DNA of 64,000 bases from Salinibacter ruber DSM 13855 (GTDB lineage Bacteria; Bacteroidota; Rhodothermia; Rhodothermales; Salinibacteraceae): positions 1,798,001 to 1,862,000 of the forward strand of contig NC_007677.1 in the NCBI RefSeq assembly GCF_000013045.1. The letters run 5' to 3'. Within the stretch, counting starts at the first letter, position 1; each line of letters starts with the position of its first letter. This document shows, piece by piece, positions 17,335-25,880 of this stretch. The notes under the pieces were generated by a model that worked only from the letters and a program-made list of their open reading frames with translations, did not search any database and was not told the DNA's origin. A program made the translations under genes and the position numbers.

Positions 17335-18924
17335 TCAGTCCGCCAGCCGAATTAGCGTCTTCAGGATGTCGAGCGTGGTCTGCTCGGGGGCGCCCTCGGT
17401 CCCGATTCGCACGTGGCGCGGGTCCTCCAGGGCGTTGGGCGCCTCGTAGCGGTCCGTGAGCATCTCGAAGTCGGTGGCCCGGGCATCAGAAGCCGTGGCG
17501 TCCTCGGCGGAGCGCTCGCGCAGCCGCTTCTTGAGGGCTGCGTCCCCGGCGGTCACCTCCACGAACACGTACGGCACGTCCGCCGCGCGGAGGGCGGCCC
17601 GGAGCCTATCGCGCTGCGCCTCGCGGCTGAACGTGGCGTCGAGCACCGTGCTTTGGTGGCGGCGGGCCCGCTCTAGGGCGCGGGTACGGAGCGTGGCGTA
17701 GGTGGCCTCCGTCGTGCGGTCGGCGTAGAGGCGCTTGCGGGTGGCGGCGTCGGGCCGTTCGTGGAGCGGAATGCCCGCGTGGGTCTTGCGGATGCGGTCG
17801 GAGGCGAGGTGGGGCCACCCGAGGGCGCGGGCCACCGCCTCGGCCTGCGTGCTCTTGCCGGTGCCGGGGCGCCCCATGACCACCACCACGAGCGGCCCGG
17901 CCCCCGCCACGGCGTAGTGGAGGGCCAGCTGGTAGTAGTGCCGGGCCTGGGCGCGGCTGCGATCCTGCTCGGCGGCGGAGATCTCTTCCGCAGCGGCCCG
18001 CAGCCCGTGCACCTTCCCTCGCACCTGAGCGCGCTGGCTCTTGTAGAAGGGAATCACCGCATGGAGGCCCGGATCGTCCAACCCCTCTGCCATCCGGTCC
18101 ACGAAGCGGCGGGCCAGGCCCGGGCGCCCCTTCCGGTCGAGGTCCATGGCCAGGAAGGCCACGTCGTTCGCCACGTCGAGGTGCCGAAACTCGTCGTTGA
18201 ACTCCACGCAGTCGAAGATGGCGACGCGGTCGTCGGTGAGGTGGACGTGCTCCAGCCGCAGGTCGCCGTGGCCCTCCACGATGCATCCCCCGGCCCGGCG
18301 TCGGTGGAGGCGGGTGGCGTGCTGATCGTAGAAGCGGTCGGCGTAGAAGCGGAGCGCCTCGTGCGCTGGGCGCGAGAGCAGGTGGCCGACGTGCCCCTCC
18401 GCCTCCGCGAAATTCCCCTCGGTCACCGCCCGCAAGCGGTCGATCCGCCCCGCCTCGGCTACCTCGGGCGTCGAGGGGCGTGACTCGTAGAAGGCGCAAA
18501 GCGTCCGCGCAACCCGGTCGATCTCGGCCGCCGAGGCCGCCCCGCGGGCCAATCGCGCCTCGAGAAACTGATCCGGGTCCAGGTAGCGCATCGCCACGGC
18601 CACCTCCACGACGGGCCCTGCGTCCGGGGCGCCGTCTACGCGGAGGCCGTCGTCGGTATCGACGATGGGCACCACGCCCTCGTACGTGTCGGGGGCGAGG
18701 CGGCGGTTCAGGCGGACCTCCTGCTCGCAGAAGTGCCGCCGCCGCTCCAGGGTCGAAAAATCGAGGTACTTAAGCGAGACCGGCTTCTTGATCTTGTACA
18801 CCCGGGGCGGGACGAGGGCGACCAGGGAGATGTGGGTCTGCTCGAAATCAATCCGATCCGGGTCGTGCGGGTAGGCGGCGGGAGCAGAGAGGGCGTCCTT
18901 GAGGTCGGAGATGGAAGGCGCCAT
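17335..18924 (-). CDS. two-domain kinase: phosphotransferase-fold plus P-loop (zeta-toxin/gluconokinase-like)
   Basis: This protein is 529 aa from ATG 18924. The N-terminal half resembles the COG2187 aminoglycoside-phosphotransferase-fold family, with KIKKPVSLKYLDFSTLERR and a catalytic-loop-like VEGHGDLRLEHV followed by IFDCVEFNDEFR. The C-terminal half (from about 330) is a P-loop kinase with Walker A MGRPGTGKST. It belongs to the group sometimes annotated as gluconate-kinase or zeta-toxin-like. Such fusions are widespread and biochemically uncharacterised. The gene starts only 4 bp after the stop of fadJ on the same strand, so it is probably the third gene of the beta-oxidation operon. No substrate can be named. 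Confidence 0.75.
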   Translation of the reverse strand: MAPSISDLKDALSAPAAYPHDPDRIDFEQTHISLVALVPPRVYKIKKPVSLKYLDFSTLERRRHFCEQEVRLNRRLAPDTYEGVVPIVDTDDGLRVDGAPDAGPVVEVAVAMRYLDPDQFLEARLARGAASAAEIDRVARTLCAFYESRPSTPEVAEAGRIDRLRAVTEGNFAEAEGHVGHLLSRPAHEALRFYADRFYDQHATRLHRRRAGGCIVEGHGDLRLEHVHLTDDRVAIFDCVEFNDEFRHLDVANDVAFLAMDLDRKGRPGLARRFVDRMAEGLDDPGLHAVIPFYKSQRAQVRGKVHGLRAAAEEISAAEQDRSRAQARHYYQLALHYAVAGAGPLVVVVMGRPGTGKSTQAEAVARALGWPHLASDRIRKTHAGIPLHERPDAATRKRLYADRTTEATYATLRTRALERARRHQSTVLDATFSREAQRDRLRAALRAADVPYVFVEVTAGDAALKKRLRERSAEDATASDARATDFEMLTDRYEAPNALEDPRHVRIGTEGAPEQTTLDILKTLIRLAD

Positions 18925-18928
18925 GCGC

Positions 18929-21088
18929 TTACGAGTGAAAGGTGGTGTCCTGAGCGGCGTGGGTCTGGAGGCGGTCGGCCGGGGCAAAGCGAGGGCCGTG
19001 CCGATCGGCCAGGCGCTGGAGGGTGTCCACGATGGAGGCGGCCCCTGCACGGTCGGCATGGCGGAAGGGCCCGCCGAGGAACGGCGGAAAGCCGAGCCCA
19101 AACACGGCCCCGAGGTCGCCGTCGATGGGGGCGCGGAGCACCTCGTCTTCGAGGCACCGGACGGCCTCGTTGACCATCATGAGAAGCAGGCGGTCCTGGA
19201 TCGCGCCGGCGGGCGGGGTCGATCGGGACGAGGCATCGCGGTGCCGGTACACGGCGTCGTTGACGCCCTGCGGGTCCTTGTCGTCGGCGTCGTCGTCCGC
19301 GTCGTACTCGTAGAAGCCGCGGTTGGTCTTTTGGCCCAGCAGGTCGGCCTCCGCGAGCCGGCCGGCCCGGTCGCTGATGTCGACGCGTTCCGGCGAGAGG
19401 GCCTCGCCCATCACGTCCGTAATTTTGGCCGCCACGTCCAGGCCCACCAGGTCGAACAGCTCGAACGGGCCCATCGGGAACCCGGCGTCCATCATCGCCT
19501 CGTCGACCGCCTCGATCTCGGCCCCGGCCTCGAAGAGCAGCAGGGCCTCGTTCATGTAGAGGGCGAGGATGCGAGTGGTGTAAAAGCCCGGGCCGTCGTT
19601 CACCACGATGACGGTCTTGTCCTGCGCGAGGCCGGCGGCGTAGGCGGTGGCCAGTGCCTCGTCGGAGGTCTCCTCGGTGACGACGATCTCCAGCAGTGGG
19701 ATGTCGGGGACGGGGGAGAAGTAGTGCATCCCGAGCACGCGGGACGGGTCGTCCACGCCCTCGGCGATCGTCGAGATGGGGAGGGCGGAGGTGTTGGAGG
19801 CCAGCACCGTGTCCGCGTCGACGACCGTCTCTACCTCCGACAGCACCGCGTGCTTGATCGACAGGTCCTCCGGCACGGCTTCAATCACGACGTCGGCCGC
19901 CTGGAGGGGCGCATAGTCGGCGGTGGGGGCGACCCGCTCTACAATCTGGTCTCGCGTAAACGTGTTGATGATGCCCTTGTCCTCCTGCTCGGTCACCGCG
20001 GACCAGATGGCCTTCTTCCCCTCGGCCGCGAGCGCCAGTGACTGGTCCGTAAGCACGACGTCGAGCCCGTTCTGGGCCGACACCTGCGCGATGCCACTGC
20101 CCATGAGGCCCGCCCCGAGCACGCCCACGGTGTCGACCGGGCGCGCCTGTTCGGGCTGCGGGTTCGTCTCCGCGTCCCGCTTGGCAAAGAAGATCGACAC
20201 GAGGGCCTGCGACTCGGGCGTGAACACGAGCTCGCCGAAGTGCTGCCGCTCCGTGTCGAGCCCCGCCTCCAGGCCCTCCTCCATCCCCGTGCGCACCGCG
20301 TCGATGATGCGGGGCGGGGCGGGGTAGTTGCCCCGGGTGCGGCGCTCGGTCCGTGTGCGGGCCTGCCGGTAGATGACGCGCCGACTGACGGGGTTGCCCT
20401 CCAGCAGGCGGTCCCCGAGCGACTGCTCGGCACGCTCGACGGTGCGGGTGCCCGCCGCCAGCTCACGGGCCGCCCGCCGCGCCGCATGGCGGAGGCCGGG
20501 CGGGTGGATGAGGGCGTCGACCAGGCCGATGCGCCGCGCCTTGTCCGGGTACGTGTTTTTTCCGGTCAGCATGAGCCTGAGGGCCTGCTGCACGCCCACG
20601 AGGCGCGGCAGCAGCTGGGTGCCGCCCCCGCCGGGCAGAAGGCCGAGCTGCACCTCGGGTAGGGCCATCTTGGTCGCGTCGGCGGTGGAGGCGACGCGGT
20701 AGTCGCAGTTGAGCGCCAGCTCCAGGCCGCCCCCCATCACCGGGCCGTGGAGGGCGGCCACGGTCGGGACCGGGAGGCTTCGGACCCGCTCCCCGAGGGC
20801 GTGGGCCTCGCGGCTCAGGCGCCGCGCCTCCGCCGGGATCTCGAACGTTTGCAGCATCGCCAGGTCGGCCCCGACGATGAACGAGTCCGGCTTGCCGCTG
20901 GCGATCACCAGCCCGGACAGGTCGGCGTGGGTCTCAACCACATCCAGGGCGTCGGAAAACGCGTTCAGGGTGTCCCAAGAGATCTTGTTGACCGACGCGT
21001 CGGGGGCATCCAGCGCGAGCGTGGCCACTCCGGTCTCGTCGACCGTCAGGGTCAGGAGGTCCGTGGGCACAGAGAGGGCGTTCGGCAT
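18929..21088 (-). CDS. fadJ: fused enoyl-CoA hydratase / 3-hydroxyacyl-CoA dehydrogenase (FadJ/FadB-like)
   Basis: This is a 719-aa multifunctional beta-oxidation protein. The N-terminal hydratase has the oxyanion and catalytic region GGGLELALNCDYRV and ALPEVQLGLLPGGGGTQ. Both catalytic glutamates, the one in GGGLELA and the one in LPEVQLG, are present. The C-terminal part has the NAD-binding GVLGAGLMGSGIAQVSAQ and the dehydrogenase motif HYFSPVPDIPLLEIV. The frame continues upstream to 22513 without a stop, overlapping the thiolase gene in another frame. The ATG at 21088 (MPNALSVPTDLL) is where homology begins. It lies 47 bp after the thiolase stop, forming a fadI-fadJ operon. Confidence 0.93.
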   Translation of the reverse strand: MPNALSVPTDLLTLTVDETGVATLALDAPDASVNKISWDTLNAFSDALDVVETHADLSGLVIASGKPDSFIVGADLAMLQTFEIPAEARRLSREAHALGERVRSLPVPTVAALHGPVMGGGLELALNCDYRVASTADATKMALPEVQLGLLPGGGGTQLLPRLVGVQQALRLMLTGKNTYPDKARRIGLVDALIHPPGLRHAARRAARELAAGTRTVERAEQSLGDRLLEGNPVSRRVIYRQARTRTERRTRGNYPAPPRIIDAVRTGMEEGLEAGLDTERQHFGELVFTPESQALVSIFFAKRDAETNPQPEQARPVDTVGVLGAGLMGSGIAQVSAQNGLDVVLTDQSLALAAEGKKAIWSAVTEQEDKGIINTFTRDQIVERVAPTADYAPLQAADVVIEAVPEDLSIKHAVLSEVETVVDADTVLASNTSALPISTIAEGVDDPSRVLGMHYFSPVPDIPLLEIVVTEETSDEALATAYAAGLAQDKTVIVVNDGPGFYTTRILALYMNEALLLFEAGAEIEAVDEAMMDAGFPMGPFELFDLVGLDVAAKITDVMGEALSPERVDISDRAGRLAEADLLGQKTNRGFYEYDADDDADDKDPQGVNDAVYRHRDASSRSTPPAGAIQDRLLLMMVNEAVRCLEDEVLRAPIDGDLGAVFGLGFPPFLGGPFRHADRAGAASIVDTLQRLADRHGPRFAPADRLQTHAAQDTTFHS

Positions 21089-21135
21089 GGGGGGAGGGGC
21101 GTTGAAGACAGAAGGAGGGGAACGCTGGGGACGGA

Positions 21136-22437
21136 CTACGAGGGCCGCCGCTCGAGGAGGAGGGCGTGGCCCTGGCCGCCGGCGGCGCAGGCCGAGACGA
21201 GGGCCCAGCGGCCGTCCTCGTCGTGAAGCCGGTTCACCGCGCTCATCACGAGGCGCGCCCCGGTTGCCCCGAACGGGTGCCCCAGCGACAGGGAGCCGCC
21301 CCGGGTGTTGAGGCGATCCATCTCGACCGCGCCGACCGCCTCGGTTCGGTTCAGGTGCTCCGCGGCGAACGTGTCGGAGCGGAGCGCTTCGAGGACCGCC
21401 AGCACCTGGCCGGCAAAGGCCTCGTGGAGCTCGATCACGTCGATGTCGTCGAGCGTGAGGCCGGCCTCGTCGAGCACCTCGGGGATGGCGTACGCCGGCC
21501 CCAGGAGCAATTCCATTTCGGGGTCCTGCGCGACGTAGGTATAGGTGCGGAGGGCGGCGCGCGGCGCAACGCCCTCGGCTTCGGCCACCTCCTCCGCCAT
21601 CAGAAGCGTCGCCGAAGCGCCGTCCGTGAGGGCCGACGAGCTGCCGGCGGTGATGGTCCCGAAGGGCTCGACGAACGCGGGCGGCAGGTCGCGGAGCTGC
21701 TCCAATGAAGTGTCGTCCCGGATCACGTTGTCGGTCGTGATCGGATCGAATGCCGGCGGAACGGTTGCGGGGGCGAGCTCCTCGTCGAGGCGCCCGTCGT
21801 CCCGGGCCGCGGCGGCCTTCTCGTGCGAGCGGAGGGCGTACCGGTCCTGGTCCTCGCGCGAGATGCCGAACATTGCGGCGAGCCGGTCGGCGCTCTCGCC
21901 CATCACCTCGCCGGTCGAGAACTCGGCGATGGCCGGCGTCTCGGGCAGGAGGTCGCCGGGGCTGAGGCCGTCCAGCAGGTCCAGGTAGTCGCCCGTGCTC
22001 TTGGCCTTGCGGGCCTGAAAGAGCCGCTTCCGGACGGGGCGCTTCAGCCGGACGGGCGGGTCGCTCAGGGTTTCGGTGCCGCCCGCGATCATGACGTCCG
22101 CCTGTCCGGTGCGCAGGAGGTCGACGCCACTGGTGACGGCCTGGTTGCTGGAGATGCAGGCCATCGTCACCGTGAAGGCGGGCACGTGGTTCGGAATGCC
22201 GGCGGCGAGGGCCGACTCCCGAGCCACGTTGCTCGTGTTGACGTCCTGCACCACCGTGCCCATCACGACGCGCTCCACCCGGTCGGGGGGCAGGCCGGTC
22301 CGGGTGAGAAGGTGCCGAAGGACCATGCGGCCCATGTCGTAGGCCATCAGGTCGGCGTACCCGGTGCCGGCCCGTTGGAACGGAAGCCGACAGCCGTCGA
22401 CGAAGACCGCGGTGCGGCCGGGGGAGGAGACAGGCAT
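21136..22437 (-). CDS. fadI: acetyl-CoA C-acyltransferase (thiolase, FadI-like)
   Basis: This 433-aa thiolase performs the last step of fatty acid beta-oxidation. The nucleophilic cysteine is Cys94 in FTVTMACISSNQA. The C-terminal catalytic elements are SLGHPFGATGARL and VSACAAGGQGHALLLE. The length of about 430 aa and the pairing with a FadJ-type partner favour FadI over FadA (about 390 aa). The start at 22437 (MPVSSPGRTAVFVDG) fits the family; the frame extends 27 residues further upstream without homology. It is the first gene of a leftward operon fadI-fadJ-kinase. Confidence 0.92.
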   Translation of the reverse strand: MPVSSPGRTAVFVDGCRLPFQRAGTGYADLMAYDMGRMVLRHLLTRTGLPPDRVERVVMGTVVQDVNTSNVARESALAAGIPNHVPAFTVTMACISSNQAVTSGVDLLRTGQADVMIAGGTETLSDPPVRLKRPVRKRLFQARKAKSTGDYLDLLDGLSPGDLLPETPAIAEFSTGEVMGESADRLAAMFGISREDQDRYALRSHEKAAAARDDGRLDEELAPATVPPAFDPITTDNVIRDDTSLEQLRDLPPAFVEPFGTITAGSSSALTDGASATLLMAEEVAEAEGVAPRAALRTYTYVAQDPEMELLLGPAYAIPEVLDEAGLTLDDIDVIELHEAFAGQVLAVLEALRSDTFAAEHLNRTEAVGAVEMDRLNTRGGSLSLGHPFGATGARLVMSAVNRLHDEDGRWALVSACAAGGQGHALLLERRPS

Positions 22438-22638
22438 TGAGCTGAGGTGTTGGGAAAGAAGAGAATAGCCATACGTGCAGCCGGGAGACCCGTTCGGCCC
22501 GACGCGAAAACACCCCAAAGAGTCGAGCAGAGCCCGAACTACGTCCTGTGTCCGCTGTTGCGTGTCGGGGAGTAGGGCCTGGCGGGGGGCTCGTCTCTTT
22601 TCACCTGTCTTCCCGCACCAACCGTTCCCGACCCGAAC

Positions 22639-23400
22639 ATGAGCACGTCAGACACCTCTACCCTCATCGGCCGCGGCCCGGTCCTGGAAGCCCTGAAGCG
22701 GGACGACCTCGGCATCGAAAAGGTGATGCTGAAGCAGGACGTGAGCGGCGCCCAGATCGGGGCCATTCGGTCGATCGCCGACGACCGCGGGACCCCGGTC
22801 CAGTACGTCCCCGAGGCCCGGCTGCGGCACGAGTCCGACGGGGCCACGCATCAGGGCGTCGTGGCCATTACGGCCCCCATCCGGTACCGGGAGGTGGACG
22901 CAATGCTCTCCGACATCGCGCCCACCTGGGACGCGGTGCAGACCGCCCAGCCGATGCTCCTCGTCGTCGATCGGGTAACGGACCCCCGCAACTTTGGCGC
23001 GATGCTGCGGAGCGCGGTGGCGGCCGGGACCGACGGCGTCATTGTGCCGACCCGCGAGATGGCCCCGTTGAACGCCGCCGCGATCAAAGCGAGCGCCGGC
23101 ACGGCGCCCCGGATCCCCATCGCACGGACCGACGACCTGCCCCGCGTGTTGACCCAGCTCAAGGAACGGGGCTACTTTGTCTACGGCGCGGAGGGCACCG
23201 CCGAGACTCCGCTCTGGGACGCCGACTGGGACCGGCCCGTGGCGGTGGTGCTCGGAAGCGAAGGACAGGGCCTGGCGCCCGAGGTGGCGGAGGCGTGCGA
23301 CGAGCTCCTTTCCATTCCCATGCGCGGGCCGGCCGAGTCGCTCAATGTCTCCGTGGCGACGGGCCTGCTCGTCTTCGAGGCCGCCCGGTCGCGCACGTAG
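22639..23400 (+). CDS. rlmB: TrmH/SpoU-family RNA 2'-O-methyltransferase, RlmB-like
   Basis: This 253-aa SPOUT methyltransferase has an N-terminal substrate-binding domain starting LIGRGPVLEALKRDD, typical of RlmB. The knotted C-terminal domain shows DRVTDPRNFGAMLRSAVAAG, VVLGSEGQGLAPEV and SIPMRGPAESLNVSVA. RlmB methylates the 2'-O of a conserved guanosine in domain V of 23S rRNA. Other members of the family modify tRNA, so the exact target is inferred. The ATG at 22639 follows a 200-bp gap from the divergent thiolase gene. The stop codon lies inside a large stem-loop. Confidence 0.88.
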   Translation: MSTSDTSTLIGRGPVLEALKRDDLGIEKVMLKQDVSGAQIGAIRSIADDRGTPVQYVPEARLRHESDGATHQGVVAITAPIRYREVDAMLSDIAPTWDAVQTAQPMLLVVDRVTDPRNFGAMLRSAVAAGTDGVIVPTREMAPLNAAAIKASAGTAPRIPIARTDDLPRVLTQLKERGYFVYGAEGTAETPLWDADWDRPVAVVLGSEGQGLAPEVAEACDELLSIPMRGPAESLNVSVATGLLVFEAARSRT

Positions 23401-23454
23401 CGGAGGCAAGCCGTCCCCGAAGGGCAGTGCCCCCGGAGGGCACTCCCTCCGCTA
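23398..23454 (+). terminator. branched stem-loop overlapping the rlmB stop codon
   Basis: TAGCGGAGG (23398-23406, including the stop codon) pairs exactly with CCTCCGCTA (23446-23454). Inside it, AGTGCCC (23426-23432) pairs with GGGCACT (23438-23444). No T-tract follows. It may block 3' exonucleases or assist termination before the stronger hairpin downstream. Confidence 0.5.
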
Positions 23455-23485
23455 ACCTCGTGCAACCATGCGACGTGGACTTGGT

Positions 23486-23524
23486 CAACGCCCGTTCCAT
23501 CTCGGGAGCGGGCGTTTTTTATTT
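23486..23524 (+). terminator. Rho-independent terminator
   Basis: CGCCCGTTCC pairs with GGAGCGGGCG (one bulge) around a short loop and is followed directly by a run of six T residues and TATTTT. This is the clearest intrinsic terminator in the window and ends rlmB transcription. Confidence 0.8.
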
Positions 23525-23853
23525 TGGCGGAGGCGGGAGAGAGAACCTGGGGGGCATTGACGGCGGCTCACGACGGGACCCGGTGCTGGCTCCCGGGGCC
23601 GCCTGTAGATGAGAGACGTGATGGGGCCCTGTGTACCAGTGCGGCCGAAGACGCGCACATGGGTGGAAGTGACACTCTTGTAATGCGCGGCTTTGCCGAA
23701 ATAAATATGAAGTGAGCTGCCGATAATAAACAGTGAAGTCATAAAGACCACTCTGCCGCACGCACTCCCCGCCAAGCAACGACGTCCCGGATTGTCCCGC
23801 CGAGTCCTTGAGGCTACAGGGAGGACGGACAGTGTCCAGGCGTCCCAACCGCT
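23525..23853. other. non-coding stretch upstream of the chemotaxis transducer gene
   Basis: No gene is supported here. The right half (about 23685-23755) is clearly AT-rich compared with its surroundings (AAATAAATATGAAG, GATAATAAACAG) and probably contains the promoter of the following gene. No convincing box pair can be fixed by eye. Confidence 0.4.
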
Positions 23854-25803
23854 ATGCAACGCCGAGCCGCACAGAAAGAAAAGAAAGAAACGAGTCCGAC
23901 CATCGACGAGCAGGCCCTCCAGGAGCGAATGCTGCAGTACCTCCGCGCAGGCTGGAGGGCCACCAGCCGGAAATTTGCCGGGCTTTTGGTGGCGCAATGG
24001 ATCCTGTCGATTGTCTTGGCCAGTGTGGCCTCCGCGGAGGCGTGGGCCGGGGCGGAGAGTGCGGTCGGTGGGTACGTGCTGACCGCCTTGTTGCTTGGTG
24101 GGCTAATTTCCATTCCTCCAGCTATCATGGGCTGGGTCCGGCCCTCCTCGGGGGTCACTCGTAACCTCATAGGTGCCGCCCAACTTTTGATGTCCGGCCT
24201 TTTGATTTACCTGGTGGCCGGGCGCATCGCGATGCACTTCCACATTTTCGTGTCCTTGGCCTTCCTGGGGCTCTACTACGACTGGAAGGTATTGGTCACT
24301 GCAAGCGTCGTGACGGCCATCGACCACTTTGTCCGTGGCATTGTTGCTCCGATGTCGATGTTTGGGGTGACCTATTCGGCCCCCTGGATGGCGGCGGAGC
24401 ATACCGCCTGGGTCATCTTCGAGGTCGGCTTCCTGACGCTCGGGTGCCTGCAGGCGATCCGGGCACAGCGAAACCGGGCCCGGACCGAGCTCGAAAACGA
24501 GGCGCAGAACGAGGAGCTCGAGACGCTCCTCGCCGACCTCGAGGAGGCGCAGGAGGAGGCCCAAGAGAAGAAAGAAGAGGCGACGCGTCTCGCGGAGTCT
24601 GCCGAAGAGGTGAACAGCTTCCTTCGCCTGGAGATTGAGGACCTGGACGGCCGCCTCGAACGGCTCGAAGACGGCGACCTGACCGTGTCGTTCGCCGGCG
24701 AGGCCCCGACGACCCCGAACGAGAACACGGAGCAGGCCGCCGAAATGACCGGCCAACTCCGCACGAAACTGGAGGGCGCGGTCGCGTCGATCCGGTCGAC
24801 CCTGCAGGAGGTGATGAGCGCGACGAGCAGGGCCAACAGGTCCGCCGACGAGATTAGCACGTCGTCCGACCAGATGGCCGCCAGTGCCGAGGAGCAGTCC
24901 GCGCAGGCCGAGGAGGTGGCCGCGGCGGTGGAGGAGTTGAACCAGACGATCAACGAAAATGCGCGCAGCGTCCAGTCCGTGGCCCAGTCCGCCCAGGACG
25001 GGGGCCGGGAGGCGCGCGAGGGGCAGGAGGTGGTCTCGGAGGCGACCGGCAAGATGAAGGACATCGCCCGGGAAGTGCAGGGCACCGCCGACACCATTGA
25101 CCGCCTCCAGGCCTCCAGTGAAGAAATCAGCCAGGTCGTCGAGACCATCGACGAGATTGCGAACCAGACCAATCTGTTGGCGCTGAACGCGGCGATTGAG
25201 GCGGCCCGAGCCGGCGGGGACGGCACCGGTTCCGAGACGGGCCAGGGGTTCGCCGTGGTGGCCGAGGAGGTGCGGGAGCTTGCCGACGAGACCGACCAGG
25301 CGACCTCCGAGATCGCCGACATCATCGGCGAGGTGCAGTCGGAGATCGACCAGGCCGTGGAGGCGGCCCAGCGGAGCAGTCGCAACGCCGAGGAGGGCAT
25401 CGAGCTGTCGGAGAAGGCGAGCGAGGCGCTTCGCCAGATCGTCGCCTCGATCGAGGAGGTGGAGGCGAAGGCCGACGAGATTGCGGCGGCCTCCGAGGAG
25501 CAGTCCACCACCAGCCAAGAGATCGCCCGGAGCGTGCAGTCGATCTCGACGGCCGCCCAGGAGTCGGCGGCGGGCGTGACGGAGGTGTCCGACATCGCGA
25601 CGACCCTGGACCGCGTCACCGAAAACCTGGAAACCCGGCTCCGTCAGTTTGCCCTGGAACAGACCCGCCCCGCAGCGGCCGAGACGGCCTCCCCCGCGGG
25701 GGAGGGGGCCCCAGACCCCGACCGGACCAACGGCCGCTCGGCCCAGAGTCCGGGCGGACCGGGAAATCCTGAGGTGGCGGGGGACGGAGCCATGACGGGA
25801 TAG
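23854..25803 (+). CDS. methyl-accepting chemotaxis protein with polytopic membrane sensor
   Basis: This 649-aa transducer has a membrane region of about six hydrophobic segments (residues about 40-205). It carries a distinctive motif with His128 and His130 ([18 protein letters not shown]) and, about 28 residues later, Asp157-His158 (AIDHFVRG). A coiled coil (about 205-260) leads to a HAMP-like segment and the MCP signalling hairpin. The hairpin tip reads [17 protein letters not shown], then ten residues (455-464), then [13 protein letters not shown]. Typical transducers have four residues there. The periplasmic domain is minimal, so the stimulus is probably sensed within the membrane. The Pro/Gly-rich tail lacks a CheR-docking pentapeptide. 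No che genes are nearby. Confidence 0.9.
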   Translation: MQRRAAQKEKKETSPTIDEQALQERMLQYLRAGWRATSRKFAGLLVAQWILSIVLASVASAEAWAGAESAVGGYVLTALLLGGLISIPPAIMGWVRPSSGVTRNLIGAAQLLMSGLLIYLVAGRIAMHFHIFVSLAFLGLYYDWKVLVTASVVTAIDHFVRGIVAPMSMFGVTYSAPWMAAEHTAWVIFEVGFLTLGCLQAIRAQRNRARTELENEAQNEELETLLADLEEAQEEAQEKKEEATRLAESAEEVNSFLRLEIEDLDGRLERLEDGDLTVSFAGEAPTTPNENTEQAAEMTGQLRTKLEGAVASIRSTLQEVMSATSRANRSADEISTSSDQMAASAEEQSAQAEEVAAAVEELNQTINENARSVQSVAQSAQDGGREAREGQEVVSEATGKMKDIAREVQGTADTIDRLQASSEEISQVVETIDEIANQTNLLALNAAIEAARAGGDGTGSETGQGFAVVAEEVRELADETDQATSEIADIIGEVQSEIDQAVEAAQRSSRNAEEGIELSEKASEALRQIVASIEEVEAKADEIAAASEEQSTTSQEIARSVQSISTAAQESAAGVTEVSDIATTLDRVTENLETRLRQFALEQTRPAAAETASPAGEGAPDPDRTNGRSAQSPGGPGNPEVAGDGAMTG

Positions 25804-25880
25804 GGGGGACTGGCCCGGCGAACTGCCCCGCGCACGAGGTCGACCGCCTCTGGTCCCGTCCCGTACGTGACGCCGGTTCC

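Noticed and set aside
21089-22513. The fadJ reading frame stays open for 475 more codons upstream, suggesting one giant 1194-aa protein.
   Set aside because: The extra part is Arg/Pro/Gly-rich, runs through the thiolase gene in another frame of the same strand, and family similarity begins only at the ATG at 21088.
23461-23524. The GC-rich hairpin region after rlmB as a tRNA or small RNA gene.
   Set aside because: No D, anticodon and T arm could be folded. The structure is explained by an intrinsic terminator.
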